Source of the DNA: Hydrogenophaga sp. Root209
GTDB taxonomy: Bacteria; Pseudomonadota; Gammaproteobacteria; Burkholderiales; Burkholderiaceae_C
DNA: 64,000 bases
NCBI RefSeq assembly: GCF_001428625.1
Contig: NZ_LMIE01000002.1
Span: 104,272-168,271, forward strand
Direction: 5' to 3'
Below are positions 36,210 to 45,217 of this stretch, piece by piece. Below the pieces are notes generated by a model. That model did no database searches. It had not been told where the DNA came from and saw nothing but the letters and a program-made list of their open reading frames with translations. Made by a program: the position numbers and the translations under genes. The stretch's first letter is position 1. Each line of letters opens with the position of its first letter.

Positions 36210-37772
36210 TCATGATGAACAACTGATTTCGATCTGGCTGGCCCAGTCCGGTGGAAAGGCGGCGAGGTCGTCGTGACCGGCAATTGCCTCAAATGGGCGC
36301 TCCAGTGCGTTTTGCAACCTGGCCAGTTCACTGAAGTCGCCTTGCTTCGCGCGCTGGATGGCGACTTCGCCGAGGTGGTTGCGCAGCACCACCTGCGGGT
36401 TGGTGCGCAGCATCCGCGCTTGCGTGGCGGAGGCGTCGAAGCCGGGCTGGCCTTGCAGGCGCTCACGCCAGCGCGTGGCCCAGGCGTCGAAGGCCTCGCG
36501 CTGCAGGAACAGGTCGCGCACTTGACCCTGTTCGCCTTGAGCTTGCCCTTCGACAAGCTCAGGACGATCGGGCAAGAGGGCTTCGACAGGCTCAGCCCGA
36601 ACGGATATTTCTGCAGCCACATGGCTCAAGCGACGCCAGAAGATGGTGAAGTCCACCGCATCGGCGGCCATGAGCTTCATCAGCGACTCGGTGAGTTCGG
36701 CATCGCCGTCTTCCACCCGGTCCAGGCCCAGCTTGGCGTTCATGCGCCGCTGCAGCGCGGCCGGCATGTGGGCCTTGTAGGGTTCCAGCGCATCCAGCGC
36801 CTGCTGCTGGTCGTCCATGAGTGGCAGCAGCGCCTGGCCCAGGGCAAACAGGTTCCAGTAGGCGATGTTGGGCTGGCGGTTGTAGGCGTAGCGCCCGCCG
36901 GTGTCGCTGTGGTTGCAGACATGGCCGGGGTTGAAGGCGTCGAGGAACTGGAACGGGCCGTAGTCGATGGTCAGGCCCAGGATGCTCATGTTGTCGGTGT
37001 TCATCACGCCGTGGCAGAAACCCACGGCCTGCCACTGCGCCACCATCTCGGCGGTGCGCGCGCTCACGGCTTCCAGCAAGGCGGCGTAGGGATTGCCCGT
37101 TGCCTCGCGGCAAGCCGGGTAGAAGTGGTCGATGACGAAGTCGGCCAGGGTGCGCAGCTGGGCGTGCTGGCCACTGTGCGAGAAGTGTTCGAAGTGGCCG
37201 AAGCGGATGAAGCTGGGCGCAACGCGCGTGACCACCGCCGCGGTCTCGATCTCTTCGCGGCGCACCGGCGCGGGCGAGCCGGTCACGCACAGCGCGCGGC
37301 TGGTGGGAATGCCCAGCGCGTGCATGGCTTCGCTGCAGAGGAATTCGCGGATGGAACTGCGCAGCACGGCGCGGCCATCGCCCATGCGCGAGTATGGCGT
37401 GAGGCCGGCGCCCTTGAGTTGCACTTCCTGTGGGCCTGCAGGCGAGTCCACCTCGCCAAGCAGGATGGCGCGGCCGTCGCCCAGCTGGCCGGCCCAGTGG
37501 CCAAACTGGTGGCCGCTGTACACGCTGGCCAGGGGCTGCGCGCCAGCAATGGGAAGGTTGCCGGTGAAGGCATCGAGCGCGGCCGGGGACGCGAGCCAGG
37601 CGCGGTCCAGACCCAGCAGGTCGGCCACCGCCGGGCTCGTGCCCACCCAGTGGGGCGCAGGCAGCGCGGTGGGGGAGAGCAGGGTGTAGAAGGCTTCGCC
37701 CAGACTGGCGAAGCGGTTCTGCCAGGCCAGTCCAAGATCCAGGCTGGCGGCCATGTCGACGGGTCGGTTCAT
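36210..37772 (-). CDS. selO: SelO (YdiU) protein adenylyltransferase
   Basis: A 520-residue pseudokinase-fold enzyme that transfers AMP to proteins. Family motifs: [37 protein letters not shown], and the active-site stretch [19 protein letters not shown] with [19 protein letters not shown]. The protein ends CSS, matching the Sec-Ser-Ser tail of human SELENOO. A family A palindromic repeat is in frame at residues about 390-414 and adds 25 residues. The start is uncertain among closely spaced ATGs at 37772, 37781, 37790 and 37802. Confidence 0.93.
   Translation of the reverse strand: MNRPVDMAASLDLGLAWQNRFASLGEAFYTLLSPTALPAPHWVGTSPAVADLLGLDRAWLASPAALDAFTGNLPIAGAQPLASVYSGHQFGHWAGQLGDGRAILLGEVDSPAGPQEVQLKGAGLTPYSRMGDGRAVLRSSIREFLCSEAMHALGIPTSRALCVTGSPAPVRREEIETAAVVTRVAPSFIRFGHFEHFSHSGQHAQLRTLADFVIDHFYPACREATGNPYAALLEAVSARTAEMVAQWQAVGFCHGVMNTDNMSILGLTIDYGPFQFLDAFNPGHVCNHSDTGGRYAYNRQPNIAYWNLFALGQALLPLMDDQQQALDALEPYKAHMPAALQRRMNAKLGLDRVEDGDAELTESLMKLMAADAVDFTIFWRRLSHVAAEISVRAEPVEALLPDRPELVEGQAQGEQGQVRDLFLQREAFDAWATRWRERLQGQPGFDASATQARMLRTNPQVVLRNHLGEVAIQRAKQGDFSELARLQNALERPFEAIAGHDDLAAFPPDWASQIEISCSS
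36531..36604. repeat. Palindromic repeat, family A, inside selO
   Basis: CTTGCCCTTCGACAAGCTCAG and GGCTTCGACAGGCTCAGCCC with GAACGG form the element. Read on the selO strand it codes [20 protein letters not shown]. The first ten residues are the same as those made by the second purL copy, showing the same frame and orientation. Confidence 0.92.
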
Positions 37773-37816
37773 GTCCGCCATTGTCCCCATAGCGCCCGAC
37801 ATGGCGTGGCGCAGGG

Positions 37817-37933
37817 TCAATCCGGCTCGGTCAGCGGTTCGGGGAAGATGAATTCGGCGGCCCGCGGCTGCACATCGCGCCGCGTGATCCAGCGGCACAG
37901 CGTGGTCCGGCCAGTTGCGCTTCGATGCGTCAC
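37817..37933 (-). CDS. Possible small ORF (38 codons), unproven
   Basis: In the 363-base gap between selO and the acyl-CoA ligase gene, a GTG-started frame reads about [20 protein letters not shown] followed by PEPLTEPD and a stop. Its second half has high GC at third codon positions, like a real gene. There is no clear ribosome binding site. It could be a small protein or the tail of a lost gene. No match is known to me. Confidence 0.25.
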   Translation of the reverse strand: MTHRSATGRTTLCRWITRRDVQPRAAEFIFPEPLTEPD

Positions 37934-38036
37934 TCACCGACGCGCAGATCAACACGGTGCCGTGATTGGCCCCATTCCCACCGTTTGCCGCAATGCTGCG
38001 TTGAGGCCGAACGAAAGACCGTGTCCCGCAATGGAC

Positions 38037-38121
38037 ACCGAGGGCGTTCCTCCCGTGGAAGCCCTCGGTCACCGTGCAGAGCAAACCGCTACGATGAAGT
38101 CGATTCCCCAAAACTTCATCG
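38037..38121 (+). promoter_or_regulatory. Two dyads in the leader of the acyl-CoA ligase gene
   Basis: ACCGAGGGC (38037-38045) pairs with GCCCTCGGT (38061-38069). CGATGAAGT (38092-38100) pairs with ACTTCATCG (38113-38121), and the second hairpin ends 2 bases before the AGGAG ribosome binding site. The rest of the gap shows only the small ORF candidate. Confidence 0.4.
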
Positions 38122-38135
38122 ACAGGAGACTTCCC

Positions 38136-39779
38136 ATGCTGGGCCAAATGCAGAGCCAACCCCTTTTGATTTCGACACTGATCGTGCACGCCGAGCGGCA
38201 CCACGCCAGCGGCGAGATCGTGTCTCGCCGTGTCGAGGGGGACATCCACCGCAGCAACTGGGGCCAGATCGCCGTGCGCTCCCGCAAGGTGGCCAACGCG
38301 CTGAACAGCCTCGACCTGGCCTTTGGCGACCGCGTGGCCACCCTGGCCTGGAACGGTTACCGCCACCTGGAGCTGTACTTCGGCGTCAGCGGCACCGGCC
38401 ACGTGCTGCACACGCTCAACCCGCGCCTGCACCCCGACCAGCTCACCTGGATCGTGAACCACGCCGAAGACAAGGCCATCTGCTTCGACATGACTTTCCT
38501 GCCGCTGGTGAAGGCGGTGGCGGCCAAATGCCCAACGGTCAAGCACTGGATCGCGCTGTGCGACGCCGACAAGCTGCCCGCCGACAGTGGCTTGGCCGGC
38601 CTGCAGAGCTACGAAGCCTGGATAGCCAACCAGCCCGACACCTACCACTGGCCCACGTTCGACGAGAACTCGGCCTCCAGCATGTGCTACACGAGCGGCA
38701 CCACCGGCAACCCCAAGGCCGCGCTGTACTCGCACCGCTCCACCATCCTGCACGCGTTCACCGCGGCCCTGCCCGACGCACTGAGCCTGAGCGCGCGCGA
38801 CAGCGTGTTGCCCGTCGTGCCCATGTTCCACGTCAACGCCTGGGGCCTGCCGTACTCGGCCGCAGCCACCGGCTGCAAGCTGGTGTTCCCCGGCCCGGCG
38901 ATGGATGGCAAGTCGATCTACGAACTGCTGGAGTCCGAGAAGGTGACCATGGCCGCAGGCGTGCCCACGGTGTGGCAGATGCTGCTGGGCCACCTGCAGG
39001 CCGGGGGCCTGAAGTTCAGCACGCTCAAGAGCACCGTGATCGGGGGCTCGGCCTGCCCACCGGCCATGATGAAAGCCTTCAACGACCAGTACGACGTGGC
39101 CGTGATCCACGCCTGGGGCATGACCGAAATGTCGCCGCTGGGCACCGTGTGCTCGCTGAAAAACGCCCAGCTGGCGCTGCCGCCCGAGGAGCAACACAAG
39201 ATCCTGCTCAAGCAGGGCCGCGCGGTGTTCGGCGTGGACATGAAAATCGTCGACGACGCCGGAGAAGAACTGCCCTGGGACGGCAAGAGCTACGGCGACC
39301 TGCTGGTGCGTGGCCCGTGGATCATTTCGAGCTACTACAAGGGCGAGGGCGGTGACCCGCTGCGCTACGACGCCCAGGGTCAGGGCTGGTTCCCCACCGG
39401 CGACGTGGCCACCATCGACCCCGACGGCTTCATGCAGATCACCGATCGCAGCAAGGACGTGATCAAGTCGGGCGGCGAGTGGATCAGCTCGATCGACGTG
39501 GAAAATATCGCCATGGCCCACCCGGCCGTGGCCATGGCGGCCTGCGTGGGCATGCGTCACCCCAAGTGGGACGAGCGGCCCATCGTGGTGGTGGTGAAGA
39601 AGCCGGGTGCCGAGGTCACGCGCGAGGAATTGCTGGCGTTCTTCGAGGGCAAGACGGCGAAGTGGCAGATCCCGGACGACGTGGTGTTCGTCGACGCGAT
39701 CCCGCTGGGTGCCACCGGCAAGATGCAGAAGATGACGCTGCGCCAGCAGCTCAAGGACTACGTGCTCCCGGGGATCTGA
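38136..39779 (+). CDS. Fatty acid-CoA ligase (AMP-binding, AlkK-like)
   Basis: A 547-residue acyl-activating enzyme that joins an organic acid to CoA using ATP. The AMP-binding loop is [48 protein letters not shown] and the catalytic C-terminal Lys in [12 protein letters not shown] complete the family set. The sequence pattern is that of medium/long-chain ligases (inference for chain length). The ATG at 38136 follows AGGAG by 7 bases. It opens the plus-strand catabolic block and is 152 bases before the binding protein of the ABC importer. Confidence 0.93.
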   Translation: MLGQMQSQPLLISTLIVHAERHHASGEIVSRRVEGDIHRSNWGQIAVRSRKVANALNSLDLAFGDRVATLAWNGYRHLELYFGVSGTGHVLHTLNPRLHPDQLTWIVNHAEDKAICFDMTFLPLVKAVAAKCPTVKHWIALCDADKLPADSGLAGLQSYEAWIANQPDTYHWPTFDENSASSMCYTSGTTGNPKAALYSHRSTILHAFTAALPDALSLSARDSVLPVVPMFHVNAWGLPYSAAATGCKLVFPGPAMDGKSIYELLESEKVTMAAGVPTVWQMLLGHLQAGGLKFSTLKSTVIGGSACPPAMMKAFNDQYDVAVIHAWGMTEMSPLGTVCSLKNAQLALPPEEQHKILLKQGRAVFGVDMKIVDDAGEELPWDGKSYGDLLVRGPWIISSYYKGEGGDPLRYDAQGQGWFPTGDVATIDPDGFMQITDRSKDVIKSGGEWISSIDVENIAMAHPAVAMAACVGMRHPKWDERPIVVVVKKPGAEVTREELLAFFEGKTAKWQIPDDVVFVDAIPLGATGKMQKMTLRQQLKDYVLPGI

Positions 39780-39844
39780 GCCCACCTTTCCGACGGGTGG
39801 GAGTCGCCACACCACCACCCTTCATCCCCCACAGTCGCCAGTGC

Positions 39845-39864
39845 GATAGACCCTAGGGGCTATC
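39845..39864. promoter_or_regulatory. 20-base palindrome before the ABC importer operon
   Basis: GATAGACCCTAGGGGCTATC reads as a palindrome with one mismatched pair and the perfect centre CCCTAGGG. It lies 68 bases ahead of the binding-protein ATG and is a likely regulator site. No clear -35/-10 pair can be assigned. Confidence 0.45.
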
Positions 39865-39931
39865 CCTGAGTGCTGCACCGCAGCAGGCTTGTAAGCTGCA
39901 AGCGGATTCCCAAACCAACAGGAGACAAACA

Positions 39932-41164
39932 ATGCATTTCGCCATCAAGAGCCTCACCGCAGCTTCGCTGCTCGCCTGTGCCCTTGCCGCGCAAGCCCAG
40001 AAGGGCGAGACCGTCAAGATCGCCCTGATCGACCCGCAGACCGGCCTGATGGGTCCGGTGGGCAACAACCAGCTCAAGAGCTGGCAGTTCTTCGCCGAGA
40101 AGTTCACCCAGTCGAATCCGGCCGGTGTGAAGTTCGAGGTGATCGGCTTTGACAACAAGCTCAGCCCCGCCGAGAGCCTGAACAACTTCAAGGCCGCGCT
40201 CGACCAGGGCGTGCGCTACATCGCCCAGGGCAACGGCTCCTCGGTGGCCGGCGCGCTGATCGATGCGGTCAGCAAGCACAACGAACGCAACCCCGGCAAG
40301 GAGGTGATCTTCCTGAACTACGCCGCGGTCGACCCCGATTTCACCAACAGCAAGTGCAACTACTGGCACTTCCGCTTCGACGCAGACACGTCCATGAAGA
40401 TGGAGGCCATGACCACCTTCATGAAGGACCAGCCCGACGTCAAAAACGTCTACCTGCTCAACCAGAACTACTCGCACGGCCAGCAGGTCGCGCGTTTTGC
40501 CAAGGAAAACCTCTCGCGCAAGCGCCCCGACGTGAAGATCGTCGGCGAAGACCTGCACCCGCTGGCGCAGGTGCGTGACTTCGCTCCTTACGTCGCCAAG
40601 ATCAAGGCCTCGGGCGCCGACACCGTGATCACCGGCAACTGGGGCTCCGACCTCGCGCTGCTGGTGAAAGCCGCCAACGAAGGTGGCTACACCGGCAAGT
40701 TCTACACCTACTACACCGGCGTGACGGGCACCCCCACCGCGCTGGGCACCGGTGGCGAAGGCCGCGTGTACCAGGTGGCCTACCAGCACTACAACATGGG
40801 CGGCCAGATGGGCAAGTGGGCCGACGAGTTCAAGGCCAAGTACAAGGACGACATGTACACCGGCGCGATCCCGCTGGCTTACTCCGCGCTGTCTGAAGCC
40901 ATGGCCAAGGCCAAGTCGACCGACCCGGTGAAGGTGGCGGTTGCCCTGGAAGGCCTGAAGTTCAAGGGCTTCAACGGCGAAGTGGAAATGCGCAAGCTTG
41001 ATCACCAGTTGCAGCAGCCGCTGTTCGTTGCTGTCTGGCAGAAGGCAGGCGGCAAGTTTCCCTACAGCCCGGAAAACACCGGCATGACGCTGGCACCGGT
41101 CAAGGAGTACCCGTCCTACGTGTCCAGCACGCCGACCAGCTGCCAGATGAAGCGGCCGGGCTGA
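39932..41164 (+). CDS. ABC transporter substrate-binding protein, branched-chain amino acid (Liv) type
   Basis: A 410-residue periplasmic binding protein of the Leu/Ile/Val family. A signal peptide (ending ALAAQA) precedes KIALIDPQTGLMGPVGNNQL. Periplasmic-binding type-1 features follow, such as VYLLNQNYSHGQQVARFAKE. The pocket cannot be read by eye; many members of this group bind organic or aromatic acids instead of amino acids. AGGAGAC precedes the ATG. It is the first gene of a five-gene importer. Confidence 0.93.
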   Translation: MHFAIKSLTAASLLACALAAQAQKGETVKIALIDPQTGLMGPVGNNQLKSWQFFAEKFTQSNPAGVKFEVIGFDNKLSPAESLNNFKAALDQGVRYIAQGNGSSVAGALIDAVSKHNERNPGKEVIFLNYAAVDPDFTNSKCNYWHFRFDADTSMKMEAMTTFMKDQPDVKNVYLLNQNYSHGQQVARFAKENLSRKRPDVKIVGEDLHPLAQVRDFAPYVAKIKASGADTVITGNWGSDLALLVKAANEGGYTGKFYTYYTGVTGTPTALGTGGEGRVYQVAYQHYNMGGQMGKWADEFKAKYKDDMYTGAIPLAYSALSEAMAKAKSTDPVKVAVALEGLKFKGFNGEVEMRKLDHQLQQPLFVAVWQKAGGKFPYSPENTGMTLAPVKEYPSYVSSTPTSCQMKRPG

Positions 41165-41220
41165 TCGACAGGACCCCGCGCACGAGCCCTGTTTCGTGCG
41201 GGGTGGTCCTCATGGGTAGA

Positions 41221-41251
41221 ACCAGCGCCGTTTCAGGCGCTGGTTTGTTTT
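41221..41251 (+). terminator. Terminator-like hairpin after the binding-protein gene
   Basis: ACCAGCGCC-GTTTCA-GGCGCTGGT followed by TTGTTTT: a 9-base-pair stem with a T-rich tail. An imperfect larger stem (41171-41209) lies just before it. It probably weakens read-through into the permease genes, so that more binding protein than permease is made, a known pattern in ABC operons (inference). Confidence 0.8.
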
Positions 41252-41297
41252 CACCGTGCTCCGAAGGCTGACACACCAGCCACGAAAGGCGAACTTC

Positions 41298-42320
41298 ATG
41301 GAGTTCTTCATCATCTCCATGCTCAATGGAGTCAGCTACGGCCTGTTGCTGTTCATGTTGAGCTCGGGGCTGACCCTCATCTTCAGCATGATGGGCGTCC
41401 TCAATTTCGCACACGCCAGCTTCTACATGGTGGGGGCCTACATGGGCTACACGCTGTCCAGCTGGATCGGCTTCTGGCCCGCGCTCATCGTGGCGCCCGT
41501 GCTGGTGGGTGCCATGGGGGCGCTGTTCGAGCGCCTCACGCTGCGCAAGGTGCACAAGTTCGGCCATGTGCCCGAGCTGCTGGTGACCTTCGGTTTTTCC
41601 TACATCCTGCTCGAGGTGGTGCAACTGGTCTGGGGCCGCACGGCGCTGGACTTCGCCCCGCCCGAGGCATTGCGTGGCCCGGCCTTCACGCTGGTGCACC
41701 TGGCAGACGATTCCCTGCAAATGGTCTGGGGCGCGGCGACCAGCGACGTGTGTTCGGCCGCCGGCGTGATCTGCTCGCCGTTTCCGGCCACGCGCGGTTT
41801 CATGATGCTGGTGGCCCTGCTGATGCTGCTGGCGCTGTGGTTGCTGCTCACGCGCACCCGCATCGGCCTGGTGATCCAGGCGGCGCTCACCCACCCTGAA
41901 ACGGTGGAGAGCCTGGGGCACAACGTGCCGCGTGTGTTCATGCTGGTGTTTGGCGCGGGCACCGGCCTGGCGGGCCTTGCCGGGGTCATTGGCGGCAGCA
42001 CCTTCGTGACCGAGCCGGCCATGGCCGCCACGGTGGGTTCGGTGATCTTCGTCGTGGTGGTGGTCGGCGGCATGGGATCGCTCTCGGGCGCCTTCCTGGC
42101 CTCCCTGCTCATCGGCGTGATCCAGACCTTCGCGGTCGCGTTCGACTACTCCTTCATCAGCCTGGCGCAACAGCTCGGGCTTGAACTCTCGGACGCCACC
42201 AAGGAGAACTCGGTGGTCAAGCTCACCCTGTCGCAGGTGGCGCCGATCCTGCCCTACCTGTTCCTGGTGCTGATCCTGATCTTCCGCCCCAAGGGTTTGC
42301 TTGGCACGCGAGAGGGCTGA
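41298..42320 (+). CDS. livH: ABC importer permease, LivH type
   Basis: A 340-residue inner-membrane protein with about eight membrane segments. MLNGVSYGLLLFMLSSGLTL and GVLNFAHASFYMVGAYMGYT are typical LivH sequences. ALTHPETVESLGHNVPRVFM is the cytoplasmic loop contacting the ATPases. The ATG at 41298 is the one directly before EFFIISMLNGV. livM follows 6 bases later. Confidence 0.94.
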   Translation: MEFFIISMLNGVSYGLLLFMLSSGLTLIFSMMGVLNFAHASFYMVGAYMGYTLSSWIGFWPALIVAPVLVGAMGALFERLTLRKVHKFGHVPELLVTFGFSYILLEVVQLVWGRTALDFAPPEALRGPAFTLVHLADDSLQMVWGAATSDVCSAAGVICSPFPATRGFMMLVALLMLLALWLLLTRTRIGLVIQAALTHPETVESLGHNVPRVFMLVFGAGTGLAGLAGVIGGSTFVTEPAMAATVGSVIFVVVVVGGMGSLSGAFLASLLIGVIQTFAVAFDYSFISLAQQLGLELSDATKENSVVKLTLSQVAPILPYLFLVLILIFRPKGLLGTREG

Positions 42321-42326
42321 CCCGAG

Positions 42327-43619
42327 ATGAGCAACATGCAACACACCACAACCGGCTTCAACAAGGGCCGCTGGACCGTCTGGTCTCTCTTTGCCGCGGT
42401 CCTGCTGGTGGCACCTTTCGTGTTCAGCAGCAACCTCGCGGTGACCATGCTGTCGCAAATGGGCATCGCCATCATTGCCTGCCTGTCCTACAACATCCTG
42501 CTGGGGCAGGGCGGCATGCTGAGCTTCGGCCACGCGGTCTACACCGGGCTGGGCTCCTATGTGGCCATGCACGCGCTCAACGCGGCGGCGGGTGGGCAGT
42601 TGCCCATTCCCGTGACGCTGCTGCCGCTGGTGGGCGGCGTGGCGGGCCTGTTCTTCGCCATCCTGTTCGGCTACGTCACCACCAAGAAGGCCGGCACCAC
42701 CTTTGCCATGATCACGCTGGGCATGGCTGAGCTGGTGTTTGCAATGTCGCTCATGTTCTCCGAGTTCTTCGGTGGCGAAGCGGGCGTGTCGGGCAACCGG
42801 GTGATCGGCGAGGCCTTCATGGGGATCACCTACGGCCCGCCGCGGCAGGTGTACTACCTGATCGCGGTCTACACCTTCATCTGCGTCGGGCTCATGTTCG
42901 CCTTCACGCGCACGCCGCTGGGCCGCATCCTGAACGCCGTGCGCGACAACCCGGAGCGCGTGGAGTTCATTGGCTACAACACGCAGAAGGTGCGCTATCT
43001 GTCGTTCATGATCGCCGGCTTCTTCGCCGGCATCGCGGGCGGCCTGGGCGCGCTCAACTTCGAGATCGTCACCGCCGAGGTGGTGGGCGCCGGACGTTCG
43101 GGCGCCTACCTGCTGTTCACCTTCCTGGGCGGCGCCACCATCTTCTTCGGCCCCATCATCGGCGGCATCCTGATGGTGCTGGCCTCGGTGCTGCTGTCGG
43201 AGCTCACCAAAGCCTGGCTGCTCTACCTGGGCCTGATCTTCCTGTTCATGGTGATGTACGCGCCCGGTGGCGTGGCCAGCCTGATCATGATGAATGTGCG
43301 CGTGGCGGCATACGGTCTGCTCAAGCGCGTGCTGGGCAGTTATGCGTTGCTGGCCGTCGCGGGGCTGATCATGCTGGCCGGTGCCGGCGCCATGATCGAA
43401 ATGATGTACCACCTGCAGCTCAATGCGGGGCAGGACACTGCCTTGCGCTTTCTGGGGGTGAACCTGGACGCCCGCGGCGTGACGAGCTGGGTGGGCGCGT
43501 TGGTCATGATGCTGGTGGGCCTGGGCTTGTTTGAACTGGTGCGCCGGCGCTTCATGCTCCAGTGGCACGACATCCAGGTGACGATCGAACAACACACACA
43601 ACAGCGGGATGCAATATGA
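42327..43619 (+). CDS. livM: ABC importer permease, LivM type, with C-terminal extension
   Basis: A 430-residue permease. SYNILLGQGGMLSFGHAVYT and LNAVRDNPERVEFIGYNTQK are typical. The usual LivM end (MYAPGGVASLI) is reached at about residue 317; some 110 more residues follow with two further hydrophobic segments (SYALLAVAGLIMLAGAGAMI, SWVGALVMMLVGLGLFELV). The stop overlaps the livG start by 4 bases. Confidence 0.92.
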   Translation: MSNMQHTTTGFNKGRWTVWSLFAAVLLVAPFVFSSNLAVTMLSQMGIAIIACLSYNILLGQGGMLSFGHAVYTGLGSYVAMHALNAAAGGQLPIPVTLLPLVGGVAGLFFAILFGYVTTKKAGTTFAMITLGMAELVFAMSLMFSEFFGGEAGVSGNRVIGEAFMGITYGPPRQVYYLIAVYTFICVGLMFAFTRTPLGRILNAVRDNPERVEFIGYNTQKVRYLSFMIAGFFAGIAGGLGALNFEIVTAEVVGAGRSGAYLLFTFLGGATIFFGPIIGGILMVLASVLLSELTKAWLLYLGLIFLFMVMYAPGGVASLIMMNVRVAAYGLLKRVLGSYALLAVAGLIMLAGAGAMIEMMYHLQLNAGQDTALRFLGVNLDARGVTSWVGALVMMLVGLGLFELVRRRFMLQWHDIQVTIEQHTQQRDAI

Positions 43620-44389
43620 CGACACCCGCCCTCGAACTGCGCGACCTGCGCAAGAGCTTCGGCAAGACCGACATCATTCGCGGCGTCAATCTGGTGGTGA
43701 ATCCGGGTGAACGCGTGGCCATCATCGGCCCCAACGGCGCGGGCAAGTCCACGCTGTTCAACCTGATCTCGGGCCGTTTCGAGCCCAGCAGCGGCGACGT
43801 GATGCTGGGCGGCCACCGCATCAACGGCCTGAAGCCGTTCGAGATCAACCGCCTGGGCCTCTCGCGCAGCTTCCAGATCACCAACATCTTTCCCAAGCTC
43901 AGCGTGTTCGAGAACCTGCGCTGCGGCGTGCTCTGGAGCCTGGGCTACAAGTACACCTTCCTGAAGTTCCTCGCCAACCTCAAGGACGCCAACGACCGCG
44001 CCGAAGAGCTCATGCGCATGATTCGTCTGGAGCGCAAGCACGACACGCTGGCCATGAACCTCACCTACGCCGAGCAGCGCGCGCTGGAGATCGGCATCAC
44101 CATCGCCGGTGGCGCGCAGGTGATCCTGCTGGACGAACCCACGGCCGGCATGAGCAAGAGCGAAACCAGCCGCTTCATCGACCTGATCCGCGAGGTGACG
44201 GTGGGCAAGACGCTGCTGACGGTGGAGCACGACATGGGCGTGGTGTTCGGCCTGGCCGACCGCATTGCGGTGGTGGTGTATGGCGAAGTGATCGCCTTCG
44301 ACACACCCGAAGCCGTGCGCGCCAACCCGCGTGTGCAGGAAGCCTACCTGGGCTCGGTGCTGGCGGATCAACAGGCGGCAGGCCACTGA
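43616..44389 (+). CDS. livG: ABC importer ATPase, LivG type
   Basis: A 257-residue ATPase. Walker A is GPNGAGKSTLFN; the signature region is NLTYAEQRALEIG; Walker B is VILLDEPTAGMS. The switch His is in LTVEHDMGVVF. All essential residues are present, in contrast to its partner LivF. The start is the ATG overlapping the livM stop. Confidence 0.94.
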   Translation: MTTPALELRDLRKSFGKTDIIRGVNLVVNPGERVAIIGPNGAGKSTLFNLISGRFEPSSGDVMLGGHRINGLKPFEINRLGLSRSFQITNIFPKLSVFENLRCGVLWSLGYKYTFLKFLANLKDANDRAEELMRMIRLERKHDTLAMNLTYAEQRALEIGITIAGGAQVILLDEPTAGMSKSETSRFIDLIREVTVGKTLLTVEHDMGVVFGLADRIAVVVYGEVIAFDTPEAVRANPRVQEAYLGSVLADQQAAGH

Positions 44390-44398
44390 GGACACACC

Positions 44399-45094
44399 AT
44401 GCTTGAGATACAAGACCTTCACGCCTACTACGGCAAGAGCCACGTGCTGCACGGCGTGCAGTTTTCGGTCGGCAAGGGCGAGATCGTGGCCCTCCTGGGC
44501 CGCAACGGCTCGGGCCGCTCGACCACTGCCAAGGCCATCATGGGCCTGGTGGAGGCCACCGGCAGCGTGGCATGGCAAGGCAAGCCCATCCTGGGCAAGA
44601 AGCCATTTGAAATCGCGCACCTGGGCATCGGCCATGTGCCCGAAAACCGCGACATCTTCCCCAAGCTCACCGTGCACCAGAACCTGCTGCTCGGCCAGAA
44701 GGGCAAGGGGCTGGGTGCCCGCTGGAGCTTTGACGACATGTACGCCATGTTCCCGCGCCTGAAGGAGCGCGAGCACACCGAAGCCGGCGTGCTCTCGGGC
44801 GGCGAGCAGCAGATGCTCACGCTGTGCCGCACCCTCATGGGCGACCCCGACCTCATCATCATCGACGAGCCCACGGAGGGCCTCGCACCCAAGATCGTGG
44901 AACTGGTGGCCGAGTACCTCCAGAAGCTCAAGGCACGCGGCGTGTCGGTGCTGCTGATCGAGCAAAAGCTCACCATTGCCCTGAGCATTTCCGACCGGGT
45001 GCTGGTCATGGGGCACGGCAGCATCGTGTTCCAAGGCACGCCCGAGACGCTTCGTGCCGACGCTCAGATCCGCAAAGAATGGCTTGAGGTCTAG
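44399..45094 (+). CDS. livF: ABC importer ATPase, LivF type, with Arg in Walker A
   Basis: A 231-residue ATPase, second partner of LivG. The signature LSGGEQQMLTL and Walker B LIIIDEPTEGLAP are normal. Walker A reads GRNGSGRSTTAK: the near-invariant Lys is Arg40 (codon CGC at 44516). The protein is otherwise full-length with normal codon use, so this is not decay. One nucleotide site of the LivFG pair may be weak or inactive (inference). It follows livG by 9 bases. Confidence 0.93.
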   Translation: MLEIQDLHAYYGKSHVLHGVQFSVGKGEIVALLGRNGSGRSTTAKAIMGLVEATGSVAWQGKPILGKKPFEIAHLGIGHVPENRDIFPKLTVHQNLLLGQKGKGLGARWSFDDMYAMFPRLKEREHTEAGVLSGGEQQMLTLCRTLMGDPDLIIIDEPTEGLAPKIVELVAEYLQKLKARGVSVLLIEQKLTIALSISDRVLVMGHGSIVFQGTPETLRADAQIRKEWLEV

Positions 45095-45103
45095 ACACAT
45101 GGC

Positions 45104-45182
45104 CCCCACGCTCCGCCGCTTCGCGAGTCGCTGCCCCCCAAAGGGGCGCTCCCGGCTTGGGGCGGCCCGGCGCCGGGAGTGC
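45104..45182. repeat. Intergenic palindromic repeat, family B-like (copy 2)
   Basis: CCCCCACGCTCCGCCGCTTC, then GCTGCCCCCCAAAGGGGCGC and GGCTTGGGGCGGCCCGGCGC. It follows the livF stop by about 10 bases and precedes the promoter of the next operon; a hairpin can form around CCCC-AAA-GGGG. Confidence 0.75.
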
Positions 45183-45217
45183 GCTCCGCTACCTGACTCA
45201 CTGGCGACAATTGGGTC

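Noticed and set aside
36273-38135. Long plus-strand extension of the acyl-CoA ligase frame
   Set aside because: It runs antisense through selO. The ligase family start and a good ribosome binding site are at 38136.
36210-39818. 1202-codon minus-strand frame joining selO to a long upstream part
   Set aside because: Only the part below about 37800 is SelO. The rest is the antisense of the acyl-CoA ligase gene.
41100-43625. 841-codon minus-strand frame opposite livH/livM
   Set aside because: It is a His/Gln/Arg-rich shadow of two clear permease genes.
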